A stretch of DNA of 64,000 bases, taken from positions 65,953-129,952 of the forward strand of contig CAMLLO010000013.1 in NCBI GenBank assembly GCA_946480915.1, read 5' to 3'. Both the position numbers and the translations under genes were made by a program. The stretch's first letter is position 1. Each line of letters begins with the position of its first letter. Positions 32,880 to 40,093 of this stretch are shown here, piece by piece. This stretch comes from an uncultured Sphingobacteriaceae bacterium. GTDB lineage: Bacteria; Bacteroidota; Bacteroidia; Sphingobacteriales; Sphingobacteriaceae. Below the pieces are notes generated by a model, which was given only the letters and a program-made list of their open reading frames with translations, was not told the DNA's origin and searched no databases.

Positions 32880-34106
32880 TTACTTGCTTACAAGTGCTTT
32901 AACTATTGGATTATAAACCAGATGAACAGAGACAATCTTTTCTTTATCATCTTTGAGCGCTGCCTTTTCGGCAAAGGCTTTCATTTGGTTTCCAGTCTTT
33001 TTACCGAACTCTTCAATGGTCATTGAATTCGCATTCTTTTCGAAATAGAACATGAAAATTGCTCCCCATGCAGCATTATTTTTAATTACAATCTCATAGC
33101 CGTCTTTAGATTTACCTTGCGTTTCAAGCTCTGCAAGTTGAGATTGTTGATCGAAAAGGTTACTGATCTTATCAGCTTCTTTTTGCTGTTCAATCTTCTG
33201 TTCTGCTAACTTTTGAGCATCTTCAGCTTCTTTTTTCAGACGGTCAGCTTCAAGTTGTTCGCGTTCTTTTTGTTGGCGTTCAAGCTCTTCTTTTTGAGAT
33301 TTTGAGGCTTTAGCCATTTCATTAAGCTCGTTGATCTTAGAAGGTATTTTATCTAAAACTTCTTGCTTGGTAACTTCCATATTTTCACGGAAATTAGCGG
33401 CTAATTCATCATATAAAGCAACTTTGGTATTTTTAATTATTTCATCTAAAACATTCTTATCAAGAATAAATGATGTAATATTAACAGATAGCTCATAAAA
33501 CTTGTCCCTTGGATATAGAAGATTAATATCTTCAATCTTCTTTTTAACCTGAAAATGAGTTTCAATAGTCATTTCATTAAGTAACTTATTTACATAAGTT
33601 TTACATTGGAATAACTTCTCATTGTAAGATACTCTGATTTGATTTTCAGCTTCAGACTTTACATTAATTTGCTCTTGTGCTGCTTTTTGCTGATTAAGTA
33701 TTTCCTCTTCTTTTTTACGTTTTTCTTCAGCTAATTTGGTAGCCCATGAATTACGATACATTTGAGCTTTAACGTAATATGACGTTTTAACAGCAGGATT
33801 TATATCATTCTCACAGGCTGTAAAAGCTGATATGATACGATTAGCCATTTGTGTAATGGGTGAACGTCTTGCATTCATAATTGGCAATGCTTCTTTAGCT
33901 TTTATTTGCCATGAGTTTAATTCAGCATCCCTTTCGGCTGTCATTCCATCGGCCTCAATTTCATCTAAAAGGCTTTGTATTTTCTTGACAGCTGATGCGT
34001 TTAATTTGGTGTTTTTTGTTAATGCTTCACCGGCATTTATCATAATGGAAGTGATTTCTTCCACTTTGATAATTTCTGTTGACTGGGTTTCTGTTACTGT
34101 TGACAT
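32880..34106 (-). CDS. Coiled-coil phage protein between RecE and RecT
   Basis: A 408-residue charged protein. Two coiled-coil stretches are evident: KLAEEKRKKEEEILNQQKAA and KEELERQQKEREQLEADRLK. The C-terminus is a compact domain GAIFMFYFEKNANSMTIEEF. Similar large coiled-coil proteins of unknown function accompany RecT-type annealing proteins in Bacteroidota phages. Leader is TAAGGATCATG. Confidence 0.6.
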   Translation of the reverse strand: MSTVTETQSTEIIKVEEITSIMINAGEALTKNTKLNASAVKKIQSLLDEIEADGMTAERDAELNSWQIKAKEALPIMNARRSPITQMANRIISAFTACENDINPAVKTSYYVKAQMYRNSWATKLAEEKRKKEEEILNQQKAAQEQINVKSEAENQIRVSYNEKLFQCKTYVNKLLNEMTIETHFQVKKKIEDINLLYPRDKFYELSVNITSFILDKNVLDEIIKNTKVALYDELAANFRENMEVTKQEVLDKIPSKINELNEMAKASKSQKEELERQQKEREQLEADRLKKEAEDAQKLAEQKIEQQKEADKISNLFDQQSQLAELETQGKSKDGYEIVIKNNAAWGAIFMFYFEKNANSMTIEEFGKKTGNQMKAFAEKAALKDDKEKIVSVHLVYNPIVKALVSK

Positions 34107-34111
34107 GATCC

Positions 34112-34237
34112 TTATTTTTTGCTTTTAATTATTGATTTGACTATATCTAATGCTATCCAGAATATCCATAGGATGAAGATCCCGAGATAAAGCGATTCAT
34201 CTGGATAATCATGAATCGCTTTTAATACATCTCGCAT
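34112..34237 (-). CDS. Small membrane protein
   Basis: A 41-residue frame, MRDVLKAIHDYPDESLYLGI, then FILWIFWIALDIVKSIIK. One transmembrane helix. It overlaps the RecT stop by one base (TAATG). Confidence 0.45.
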   Translation of the reverse strand: MRDVLKAIHDYPDESLYLGIFILWIFWIALDIVKSIIKSKK

Positions 34238-35217
34238 TAATTGAAATCGGGTTCATCACCAAATTGAGACTCTTCAAATTGAACTTGCTCAACAGGATCC
34301 TTAACTTTTGCTTCATCCAAAGCAGTGTCGAAATCATCATTTGGCTGAATTGCAGATTCTCTAACTTCTTCATAAGAAGTGTCGATATTTTCTTCTGTAA
34401 ATTCAGCGGTGTCAAAGCCGTGTCGAACTGATTCTTCAACAATTGGAACAAAGTTGTCTGGCAAAGTAGGTGCTGCGATAACACGTGGAAATAATTTGAA
34501 GGCGTGTTTTAAGGTTTTACCTTCTAAAAATTTCTTATCAATCTGGCCATTGTTAGAAGTATATAAAGTGTTGGCGGTACCGCGATTCTTTTTTGCGGAT
34601 GCTGCTTTCCACGTATTTACATCATCTAAATCAAATGTTTTAAACTCTTTTGAGCCATCTGGATATTCTAAAAGTATGAACGATCCAATGATCTTTGACT
34701 TTTCAGTTCTTTGGCCTTTTTCCCATTGAACGATAGTTCTTCCATTCTCTCCAACTTTCTCACTATACTTATCGCAATCATAAACTACTGTAGGCGTACC
34801 CACATGATTAATTTGCTTTGTTTCGATTCTGATTTTCTTTTCACCGTATGGAGATGGCTGAGCTACAACTTCTTTAATCCATTTAGGATTGTCTTTAGTT
34901 CCGATATTTCTGTTACCTGGTATTAAATAAACATCGGATTGACTTCCACCCTCAAAACTCAACTTCCAACCTCCAACTTGCATGAATGCAAGGAAAATAG
35001 ACATCGGTGTACATTCTTTCAAAGTATCAGTTTCACTGATACGCTTCATGAAATTATCTTTTTCACGCTCGTAAAAGGCTAATGCTTGTTCTTTTTGAAC
35101 TCGGTACATAGCCATGAACTTATTTACAAAATGCTCACCAATAGCTTTGTCTGATGCTACTGCCAAGGGTGAAAGATCTTTAATGTACTTGCTGGTTAAT
35201 TCAATTTGATTCGACAT
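34237..35217 (-). CDS. RecT-like single-strand annealing protein
   Basis: A 326-residue protein of the RecT/Redbeta superfamily. The core has SIFLAFMQVGGWKLSFEGGS, SDVYLIPGNRNIGT and VAQPSPYGEKKI; the C-terminal 60 residues are acidic and probably disordered, as in other RecT proteins. It anneals complementary strands with resection by the RecE-like enzyme at 30,579. The start is preceded by AAGAATCATG. Confidence 0.8.
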   Translation of the reverse strand: MSNQIELTSKYIKDLSPLAVASDKAIGEHFVNKFMAMYRVQKEQALAFYEREKDNFMKRISETDTLKECTPMSIFLAFMQVGGWKLSFEGGSQSDVYLIPGNRNIGTKDNPKWIKEVVAQPSPYGEKKIRIETKQINHVGTPTVVYDCDKYSEKVGENGRTIVQWEKGQRTEKSKIIGSFILLEYPDGSKEFKTFDLDDVNTWKAASAKKNRGTANTLYTSNNGQIDKKFLEGKTLKHAFKLFPRVIAAPTLPDNFVPIVEESVRHGFDTAEFTEENIDTSYEEVRESAIQPNDDFDTALDEAKVKDPVEQVQFEESQFGDEPDFN

Positions 35218-35371
35218 GATTCTTGATTTTATTTTCTTTATTTACTTTATATGATAGTGAGATCAGGAGTATTGCAGTAATTACTATGATGAACCACAAT
35301 AGCCATTCTTTAAAGACAGAAAGCTCTGGAACATCAGGAAAACAATACTCTTCTTCTTCGTGATTTTTCAT
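35201..35371 (-). CDS. Small membrane protein
   Basis: A 56-residue frame starting MKNHEEEEYCFPDVPELSVF with a strong membrane helix (WLLWFIIVITAILLISLSY). It overlaps recT by 17 bases and the upstream gene by one base. Probably real because overlap structure is the rule in this operon. Confidence 0.5.
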   Translation of the reverse strand: MKNHEEEEYCFPDVPELSVFKEWLLWFIIVITAILLISLSYKVNKENKIKNHVESN

Positions 35372-35637
35372 TACATCGATTTTATGATGTTTTCATTCAT
35401 CAGGAAATCCAGTACCTCTTTATCCTCTTCACCATCCTGTATGTTTTGGATTCTATTACATGCTCTGATATACTCTAACCAATCCTGAAAATTATTATAA
35501 ATGTTATTTTCAGGTATAACTTTTGGCTTTACTAAAAGATCTACTTTCTTTTCTTCAACCTTTATAAGTTGATTTGATTCGCTATCAAGGTAAATTACCA
35601 AGATGATTATCGCGATTGAAATAACGGCTTCTAGCAT
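35371..35637 (-). CDS. Membrane-anchored small protein
   Basis: An 88-residue protein with an N-terminal transmembrane helix (MLEAVISIAIIILVIYLDSE) and a soluble tail rich in Asp, Glu and Asn. Bipartite motif I is inside its coding region (encodes IPENNIYNN). Function unknown. Confidence 0.5.
   Translation of the reverse strand: MLEAVISIAIIILVIYLDSESNQLIKVEEKKVDLLVKPKVIPENNIYNNFQDWLEYIRACNRIQNIQDGEEDKEVLDFLMNENIIKSM
35493..35518 (-). promoter_or_regulatory. Bipartite motif, copy I (intragenic)
   Basis: Minus strand TATACC-N7-AACATTTATAATA, inside the 88-residue gene. It is the only copy not followed closely by a recognised start codon. Confidence 0.5.
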
Positions 35638-36011
35638 GATACTTCACTCCTTTCGGATCTAACTTGTGAGAAAATATACCCTTGTGTGTATTTTAATTGT
35701 GCGTGTAATTTGGTAAGGTCAATACCTGTAGGGCTGATAGATAGTTGTTTTAGCCATTTAAAACCATTCATATTATCATCCTGCCATAATAAACAAACCA
35801 GATGATCTACTGCACTTTCGGAAAACTCTAAAACAGTGCTGTCTTCGAGACGTTGAGTAGTGTTTTCTTTAAGATCAAAGAAAACGAAAAGCTTATCATC
35901 GGCTGTAAACATGAAATCAATTATATCGATGTTACTGCTATTTAAATTAGCTTTCTGCAAAAGATTGAGCATCTTTTGTTGTGTTACGGGGGAAATGGTT
36001 ACTTTTGACAT
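35631..36011 (-). CDS. Hypothetical phage protein
   Basis: A 126-residue acidic protein beginning MSKVTISPVTQQKMLNLLQK; it overlaps the next gene by seven bases. Leader ATATAAGAATCATG. No known family. Confidence 0.5.
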   Translation of the reverse strand: MSKVTISPVTQQKMLNLLQKANLNSSNIDIIDFMFTADDKLFVFFDLKENTTQRLEDSTVLEFSESAVDHLVCLLWQDDNMNGFKWLKQLSISPTGIDLTKLHAQLKYTQGYIFSQVRSERSEVSC

Positions 36012-36035
36012 GATTCTTATATATTAGTTGTTTGA

Positions 36036-36197
36036 CTAGCAACTTATAAGGCGTTTTGCTCTGGCAGAACGCTTTTTTTGTTTCTCTATATTCTCGTTAT
36101 GGTCTCTGAGAAACATGGATATAAACTCGTTCACTGGATCGTTTTTAACAGCGACTGGTTTATATACATCACCCTGTTTATGCGCTATTCTTAGCAT
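36036..36197 (-). CDS. Small basic hypothetical protein
   Basis: A 53-residue frame, MLRIAHKQGDVYKPVAVKND to KQKKRSARAKRLISC. The frame overlaps the preceding coiled-coil gene by 20 bases. The segment over codons 40-50 also forms a hairpin with a T-run on the plus strand, so a plus-strand terminator could overlap it. Confidence 0.45.
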   Translation of the reverse strand: MLRIAHKQGDVYKPVAVKNDPVNEFISMFLRDHNENIEKQKKRSARAKRLISC

Positions 36198-36354
36198 ATA
36201 ACTCTTTTTTTAATTTTCGATTCTCAGCTCTCAACTCTTTATTTTCTGTTTCAAGTTGCTTCGCATGCTGAACTTCTAATTTCCACCAGGTCCAAAGTTG
36301 TCTCACCCAGTGACGTAATTCTTTCTTATTACCGGTATCAGGACAATTATTCAT
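36178..36354 (-). CDS. Small coiled-coil protein
   Basis: A 58-residue frame with a Trp-rich start (HWVRQLWTWWKLEVQHAKQ) and a leucine-zipper-like end (LETENKELRAENRKLKKEL). It overlaps the Cro-like gene by eight bases. Could dimerise; function unknown. Confidence 0.5.
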   Translation of the reverse strand: MNNCPDTGNKKELRHWVRQLWTWWKLEVQHAKQLETENKELRAENRKLKKELYAKNSA

Positions 36355-36583
36355 TTTCGAACTTTTTACCGGTTACAAATTCAATTAATTCAATACAAGC
36401 ATTAATGATCACTGAACTATATAAAGGCTTACGGGTTCTGATCTCATCTCTAACAGCTCTTCTATCTAACCCAACCTTTGCTGCTACTGTAGCATAGCCG
36501 TTTTTAGGAATGTTTTTGATGATAAAAACAAGCTTTTTTTCTGATGCTTCCATATCCCTTATAATTTGTGTTGCAGATTCCAT
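36347..36583 (-). CDS. Cro-like HTH protein, first early gene
   Basis: A 78-residue protein with NGYATVAAKVGLDRRAVRDE, an HTH of the simple Cro type. It is the first gene on the minus strand opposite the repressor, which is the Cro position in lambdoid maps. It would compete for the operators at 36,606-36,645. Confidence 0.6.
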   Translation of the reverse strand: MESATQIIRDMEASEKKLVFIIKNIPKNGYATVAAKVGLDRRAVRDEIRTRKPLYSSVIINACIELIEFVTGKKFENE

Positions 36584-36603
36584 TTATTATGTTTTATATT
36601 TGT

Positions 36604-36668
36604 CATGTACAAATGACTTGTACAAATGTCATGTACAAATGTACACAACATTTTTAAAATGTCAACAA
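36604..36668. promoter_or_regulatory. Operator array and early minus-strand promoter
   Basis: TGTACAAATG is repeated at 36,606, 36,619 and 36,632, exactly 13 bases apart, with a fourth TGTACA at 36,640. On the minus strand TTG (36,663-36,665) and TACATTTG (36,636-36,643) with a 19-base spacer form a promoter overlapping the third repeat. This is the expected place for repressor binding. Confidence 0.65.
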
Positions 36669-36709
36669 CATTTTAATTTTTTTTTATCACAATTTTATTT
36701 TTATGAATA

Positions 36710-37498
36710 ATGCATCAAGGAATATATATAAAGCAGCTTTTAAAACAGCGGCGAATAACACAAGAGGGGCTTGCAAGCGAACTTAAAATCTCAAGAGGAC
36801 ATATAATTAAGAAACTTAATGAGGTTGTGATCACTGATGATAAGCTCAATACAAAACAAAAGATTTTAGATTTTTTAAACATTCAGGAATCAGATTTACC
36901 AAAACCCACTCAGGAAGAAATAAAAGAATACATTTTAAGAGAAGCAGATATTCCATACCAAATAGCTGATATAAAAAAAGAATATAATGCTTTAGAAATT
37001 GGAGAAATAGAAACTCCTGATGATGAATCCCCATTCATCGACCTTCACAACGGTCAATATGTAATGCTTGTTCCTTTAGTAGAGGAAAAAGCTCGAGCTG
37101 GTTACATTGAGCACATCGCCGACAAAGAATACGTAGGTGAACTTCCCAAACATAGTTTTATTGTTGACAGACAACACCGAGGTAAATACTTCGCCTTTCG
37201 TGTTGTCGGTGATAGTATGGACAATGGTACCGTTGAATCGATACCAGAAGGATCTATAGTAACCGGAAGAGATATTTCACAACACCTCTGGAGAAGCAAA
37301 TTCCATATCAACAGGTTTAAGGATTATGTGATTGTCCATAAAGACGGAATCATAATCAAAAGAATTACAGAACATGACGTAGATAATGGAATTATCACCT
37401 GTCATTCTCTAAACACAGAACTATTCCCGGATTTTCAAATTCATTTGGACGATTGTAGACAGATTTTAAACGTAGTAAACGTGACCCATATCCGATAG
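36710..37498 (+). CDS. Prophage repressor, XRE HTH plus S24 peptidase domain
   Basis: A 262-residue CI/LexA-type repressor. N-terminal HTH: RRITQEGLASELKISRGHII (residues about 14-33). The C-terminal S24 domain has the cleavage pair Ala130-Gly131 in KARAGY, nucleophile Ser169 in VVGDSMDNG and the general-base Lys217 in IIIKRI. RecA-stimulated self-cleavage after DNA damage would induce the prophage. It is transcribed away from the Cro-like gene across the operator array. Confidence 0.85.
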   Translation: MHQGIYIKQLLKQRRITQEGLASELKISRGHIIKKLNEVVITDDKLNTKQKILDFLNIQESDLPKPTQEEIKEYILREADIPYQIADIKKEYNALEIGEIETPDDESPFIDLHNGQYVMLVPLVEEKARAGYIEHIADKEYVGELPKHSFIVDRQHRGKYFAFRVVGDSMDNGTVESIPEGSIVTGRDISQHLWRSKFHINRFKDYVIVHKDGIIIKRITEHDVDNGIITCHSLNTELFPDFQIHLDDCRQILNVVNVTHIR

Positions 37499-37554
37499 TT
37501 TATGAACTTCTTAACACACGTGGGTACAGAATTAGCCAAATCATTCTGTAACTA

Positions 37555-37713
37555 ATGGAAGAGAATAAAAAACCTTCCAATTTCCAACATTCAGGAATAT
37601 CAATTATAAAAGTTGACCTGGATATCAAAATAACAGAGGATGATATGCTCCGTGATTTAGTAGATAAAACCGAAGGGCAAAACATTCCCATAGATAACAT
37701 TAACGATAACTAA
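37555..37713 (+). CDS. Small acidic protein between the regulators
   Basis: A 52-residue frame, MEENKKPSNFQHSGISIIKV to NIPIDNINDN. It is on the same strand and between the repressor and the second XRE gene, with one base to the next ATG. Possibly an antirepressor-like or immunity peptide; no family recognised. Confidence 0.5.
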   Translation: MEENKKPSNFQHSGISIIKVDLDIKITEDDMLRDLVDKTEGQNIPIDNINDN

Positions 37714-37714
37714 A

Positions 37715-38107
37715 ATGGCAGATAAAGAATATGCAAAACGCCTCAAAGCATTCCGAAAATATAAGGGTTTAACCCAAAAAGAAATGGCTGAATTGACCAA
37801 CAGAGAACAGCCAACCATTCAGAGATATGAAAGTGGAGCTTTAGATATCCCTCTTTCTTTTGAAAGAATGCTACATGAAAAATTAAACATGAATTTTTAC
37901 TACCTACATGGCAAATCAAAAACCATGGAATATGTCGAGCCGAAAGGAAACCTGGTAAAAGACATCAATAAAATACAATCGTTTTATCATCTCCTAGAAT
38001 CCAAAATGGAGGATATGGAGGCCAATATGCGCAAAATATACCGTGATTTCTATGCTTCAGAAGCGGACAAAGACCGGACAAAAACGCCTAAAAAATACTT
38101 AAAATGA
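37715..38107 (+). CDS. Second XRE-family regulator
   Basis: A 130-residue protein with the HTH YKGLTQKEMAELTNREQPTI, then QRYESGALDIP, in residues 17-47. The C-terminal part is helical. It follows the repressor in the same direction and ends 74 bases before the 65-bp att repeat. A role in lysogeny or excision control is plausible. Confidence 0.7.
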   Translation: MADKEYAKRLKAFRKYKGLTQKEMAELTNREQPTIQRYESGALDIPLSFERMLHEKLNMNFYYLHGKSKTMEYVEPKGNLVKDINKIQSFYHLLESKMEDMEANMRKIYRDFYASEADKDRTKTPKKYLK

Positions 38108-38170
38108 ACGCAGAGCCAATTTTTAATGAGTTGACTATCAGCCATTTTGCAGAGGAGGTACTAGGTGTAA

Positions 38171-38198
38171 CGGGGTTCGAATCCCTAACTCTCCGCCA
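38171..38198 (+). other. 3' end of a tRNA-Ser-like gene (att site), no complete tRNA
   Basis: CGGGG-TTCGAAT-CCCTA is a T arm followed by ACTCTCC-G-CCA, an acceptor 3' strand with discriminator G and encoded CCA, typical of tRNA-Ser. No matching 5' strand (GGAGAGT) exists upstream, so only the 3' part is here. It is what a phage or island att site leaves behind. Confidence 0.7.
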
Positions 38199-38246
38199 TC
38201 TAAAAAAGAATTAAGCCCTTTACATAACGTAAAGGGCTTTTTTTAT
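38182..38246. repeat. Left 65-bp direct repeat (att-type) with terminator
   Basis: Perfectly identical to 58,768-58,832. It contains the tRNA 3' end and the hairpin AAGCCCTTTAC / GTAAAGGGCTT with a T-run. Integration here keeps the tRNA end and terminator intact. Confidence 0.85.
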
Positions 38247-38260
38247 ACAAAAAACAAAAA

Positions 38261-38281
38261 GGGTATCACAAAGGGTATCAC
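38261..38281 (+). promoter_or_regulatory. Left arm-type direct repeats (candidate integrase arm sites)
   Basis: GGTATCAC occurs twice, 12 bases apart, just inside the left repeat. The same pair, 20 bases long and identical, stands at 58,632-58,651 just before the integrase gene. Confidence 0.6.
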
Positions 38282-38300
38282 TTTCCACGTTTTTACGTGC

Positions 38301-38321
38301 AAATATTAAAGCTTATCTTCG
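38301..38321 (+). promoter_or_regulatory. Promoter-like repeat before the toxin operon
   Basis: A 19-bp direct repeat, AAATATTAAAGCTTATCTT, shared with 39,919-39,937, contains TATCTTCG, a one-base variant of the TAnnTTTG promoter box. It is located 195 bases before the toxin ATG. Confidence 0.5.
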
Positions 38322-38515
38322 TATGACTCCCTGCTATTATTTGGATTATAGGAAAAAATCATCTAATACTCTTTTTTATTAAGTATAAAGTCTGAACTTT
38401 CGATATAAGAAAAGACTCGAAACATTACACTACAAATGACTGACTTGGCAAATACAATAAATAATGTTTTATTTCACTTAAAAGTAAAGTTTAAGTATAA
38501 TTGCATTCTAAACAA

Positions 38516-39010
38516 ATGAAGTGTAAATTAGTAAAACTCGAAGCCTTTTGCGGAAAAGAAGCTTTTATTTACACTCTTTATGTTGATAGTCTAAAAAAGA
38601 CGCTCTTTGATGTATTTTTGGAAGAGAACTTTCCTTTATTTAAAAGTGAAACAATTGATATCAGAGACCGTTTAATTATTATGGGACATAAAACTGGAGC
38701 CAGAGACACCTTCTTTAAACATAAAGAAGGAAATCCAGGGGATGGTGTTTGCGCTTTGTTTGATAATCCTAATAGTAACTTGAGGCTTTATTGTATACGC
38801 TACGGAGCGCAAATTATCATATTAGGCGGCGGCGGTCCAAAATCTAAGAGAATCAAGGCTTTACAAGAGGATGAAAAGCTTACTAAAGAGAATTACTTCT
38901 TAAGAGATATATCAAGAAAGATAACGGAGCGGATAAAGAACGGAGATATTGAATTTTCAAGTGATGGCCTTGAATTATTGGGAGACCTCGATTTTAACAA
39001 CGATGAATAA
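38516..39010 (+). CDS. Toxin component of a probable TAC system (RelE/HigB-like)
   Basis: A 164-residue protein from the ATG at 38,516 (a TTG five codons upstream is possible). The core LRLYCIRYGAQIIILGGGGP followed by KSKRIKALQEDEKLTKENYF resembles RelE/HigB-type ribosome-dependent mRNA nucleases of Bacteroidota. It is longer than HigB (about 100 residues) because of an extra N-terminal domain. It is followed by an overlapping HTH antitoxin and a SecB-like gene. Confidence 0.7.
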   Translation: MKCKLVKLEAFCGKEAFIYTLYVDSLKKTLFDVFLEENFPLFKSETIDIRDRLIIMGHKTGARDTFFKHKEGNPGDGVCALFDNPNSNLRLYCIRYGAQIIILGGGGPKSKRIKALQEDEKLTKENYFLRDISRKITERIKNGDIEFSSDGLELLGDLDFNNDE

Positions 39011-39443
39011 AAAAAATAAACCAGAAGCTTACACTAGTAATATACTTGATGAGTTATTGAGCGTTGAAACACCTGAGCTTACTCAAAGAGTTAGAAATCG
39101 GATGTTATTAGCAGCTAAAATAGCCGATGGGATTAAGAAGATGGGCTGGAATAAAACAAAGTTAGCCCAAATGCTGAATAAGCAGCCTTCTGAAATAACT
39201 AAGTACCTAAGCGGCACTCACAACTTCACCTCGGACACATTGAGTGACATACAATATGTATTAGGCATAAAACTATTGAGCATAGATGAGCTGCCTAAAA
39301 AGGAAACAGTTGTAGTTTATCATGCGATAGTCTCAGGCTCTGAATTGACGCACATTGATGCTGCGTATCCCATAGAAGGATCCTTATTATCTGAAACAGA
39401 AGTACTAGCACCTAGACATGTCTATAATTACAGTTATAATTAA
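39003..39443 (+). CDS. HigA-like XRE antitoxin with C-terminal chaperone-addiction-like tail
   Basis: A 146-residue protein; the ATG at 39,003 overlaps the toxin stop by 8 bases. The HTH is MGWNKTKLAQMLNKQPSEIT followed by KYLSGTHNFT, ending about residue 95. Beyond it are about 45 extra residues, hydrophobic and aromatic, ending VLAPRHVYNYSYN. In TAC systems such a C-terminal chaperone-addiction (ChAD) extension makes the antitoxin dependent on a SecB-like chaperone. The stop abuts the chaperone start (1-base overlap). Confidence 0.75.
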   Translation: MNKKNKPEAYTSNILDELLSVETPELTQRVRNRMLLAAKIADGIKKMGWNKTKLAQMLNKQPSEITKYLSGTHNFTSDTLSDIQYVLGIKLLSIDELPKKETVVVYHAIVSGSELTHIDAAYPIEGSLLSETEVLAPRHVYNYSYN

Positions 39444-39883
39444 TGGCAAAAGTTAAATCTTCGAACAAATTATTCAATTTTCAAATAAGCGGAATTGAAT
39501 TAATTGAGAGTCATCTAACATTCCAATCTCTGGTAGATGATAAAGCTAAATTTAAATTCGACATCAATATGGAACATCGATTGTTGCCTGACCAAAATTT
39601 ATTATTGGTCGTAACAGCAATCAGTGTCAGACTAGATGGATCAACTAATATACTTGGGTCAATTAGAACTAACGTAGCATTTTTAATAGATGAACTGAAA
39701 TCCTTCTTAACGGACGATGGCTTTTTGTTACCTGAAGAACTAGTTATAACAATTAACACAGAGGCATTATCTACAACACGAGGAATGATGTTTTCTAGCT
39801 TCAGGGGGACATTTCTGCATAAAGCCATCTTACCGATCATTAAGCCCAAATCTGTTCAGGCAGTGCCTGAACAAAAAAGTTAG
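39443..39883 (+). CDS. SecB-like chaperone of the TAC operon
   Basis: A 146-residue protein. The FNFQISGIELIESHLTF start, VVTAISVRLDGST middle, and STTRGMMFSSFRGTFLHKAI followed by LPIIKP end follow the SecB fold order, including the R-G...GTF...LPxxxP segment. Length is close to E. coli SecB (155). SecB-like chaperones in TAC operons fold and protect the antitoxin. Classification is by pattern recall and must be tested. Confidence 0.65.
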   Translation: MAKVKSSNKLFNFQISGIELIESHLTFQSLVDDKAKFKFDINMEHRLLPDQNLLLVVTAISVRLDGSTNILGSIRTNVAFLIDELKSFLTDDGFLLPEELVITINTEALSTTRGMMFSSFRGTFLHKAILPIIKPKSVQAVPEQKS

Positions 39884-39918
39884 ACACAAAATTCCTTCAT
39901 AATCTAAATACATTGACT

Positions 39919-39939
39919 AAATATTAAAGCTTATCTTTG
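39919..39939 (+). promoter_or_regulatory. Promoter-like repeat after the toxin operon
   Basis: The second copy of AAATATTAAAGCTTATCTT, here followed by TG giving TATCTTTG, an exact TAnnTTTG box. It would drive the membrane protein gene at 40,094. Confidence 0.55.
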
Positions 39940-40093
39940 TTTTGTTCCTCTGTCGTTATTGGAATAATCTTAAAGGGTGCAGGCTAAATTCTTGCATCCT
40001 TTTTTTATCTGATTTCTCCGCCATTATTAATTCATCATTGTAATTACAGTAATATCTTTTACTTTTAATTCTTTTTTTTAACCTTGCAAGCCT

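Larger units (their letters stand above)
1..38181. mobile_element. Prophage (siphovirus-like), right-hand part; left end outside window
   Basis: The block runs from a head-tail gene cut by the left edge to the regulators just before the tRNA-Ser-like sequence at 38,171. It holds recognisable TerS, TerL, portal, Mu F-like, scaffold and capsid genes, a RecE/RecT pair, a replication module and an S24 repressor with divergent transcription. Almost every gene is on the minus strand with start/stop overlaps, as in a phage transcript. No integrase, tail or lysis gene is visible; these probably lie to the left. The right border is placed at the 65-bp repeat by inference, because the neighbouring island uses the same site. 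Confidence 0.85.

Noticed and set aside
38110..38198. Complete tRNA-Ser gene at the left att site
   Set aside because: The T arm and acceptor 3' strand are present, but no 5' acceptor strand, D arm or anticodon arm fits upstream.
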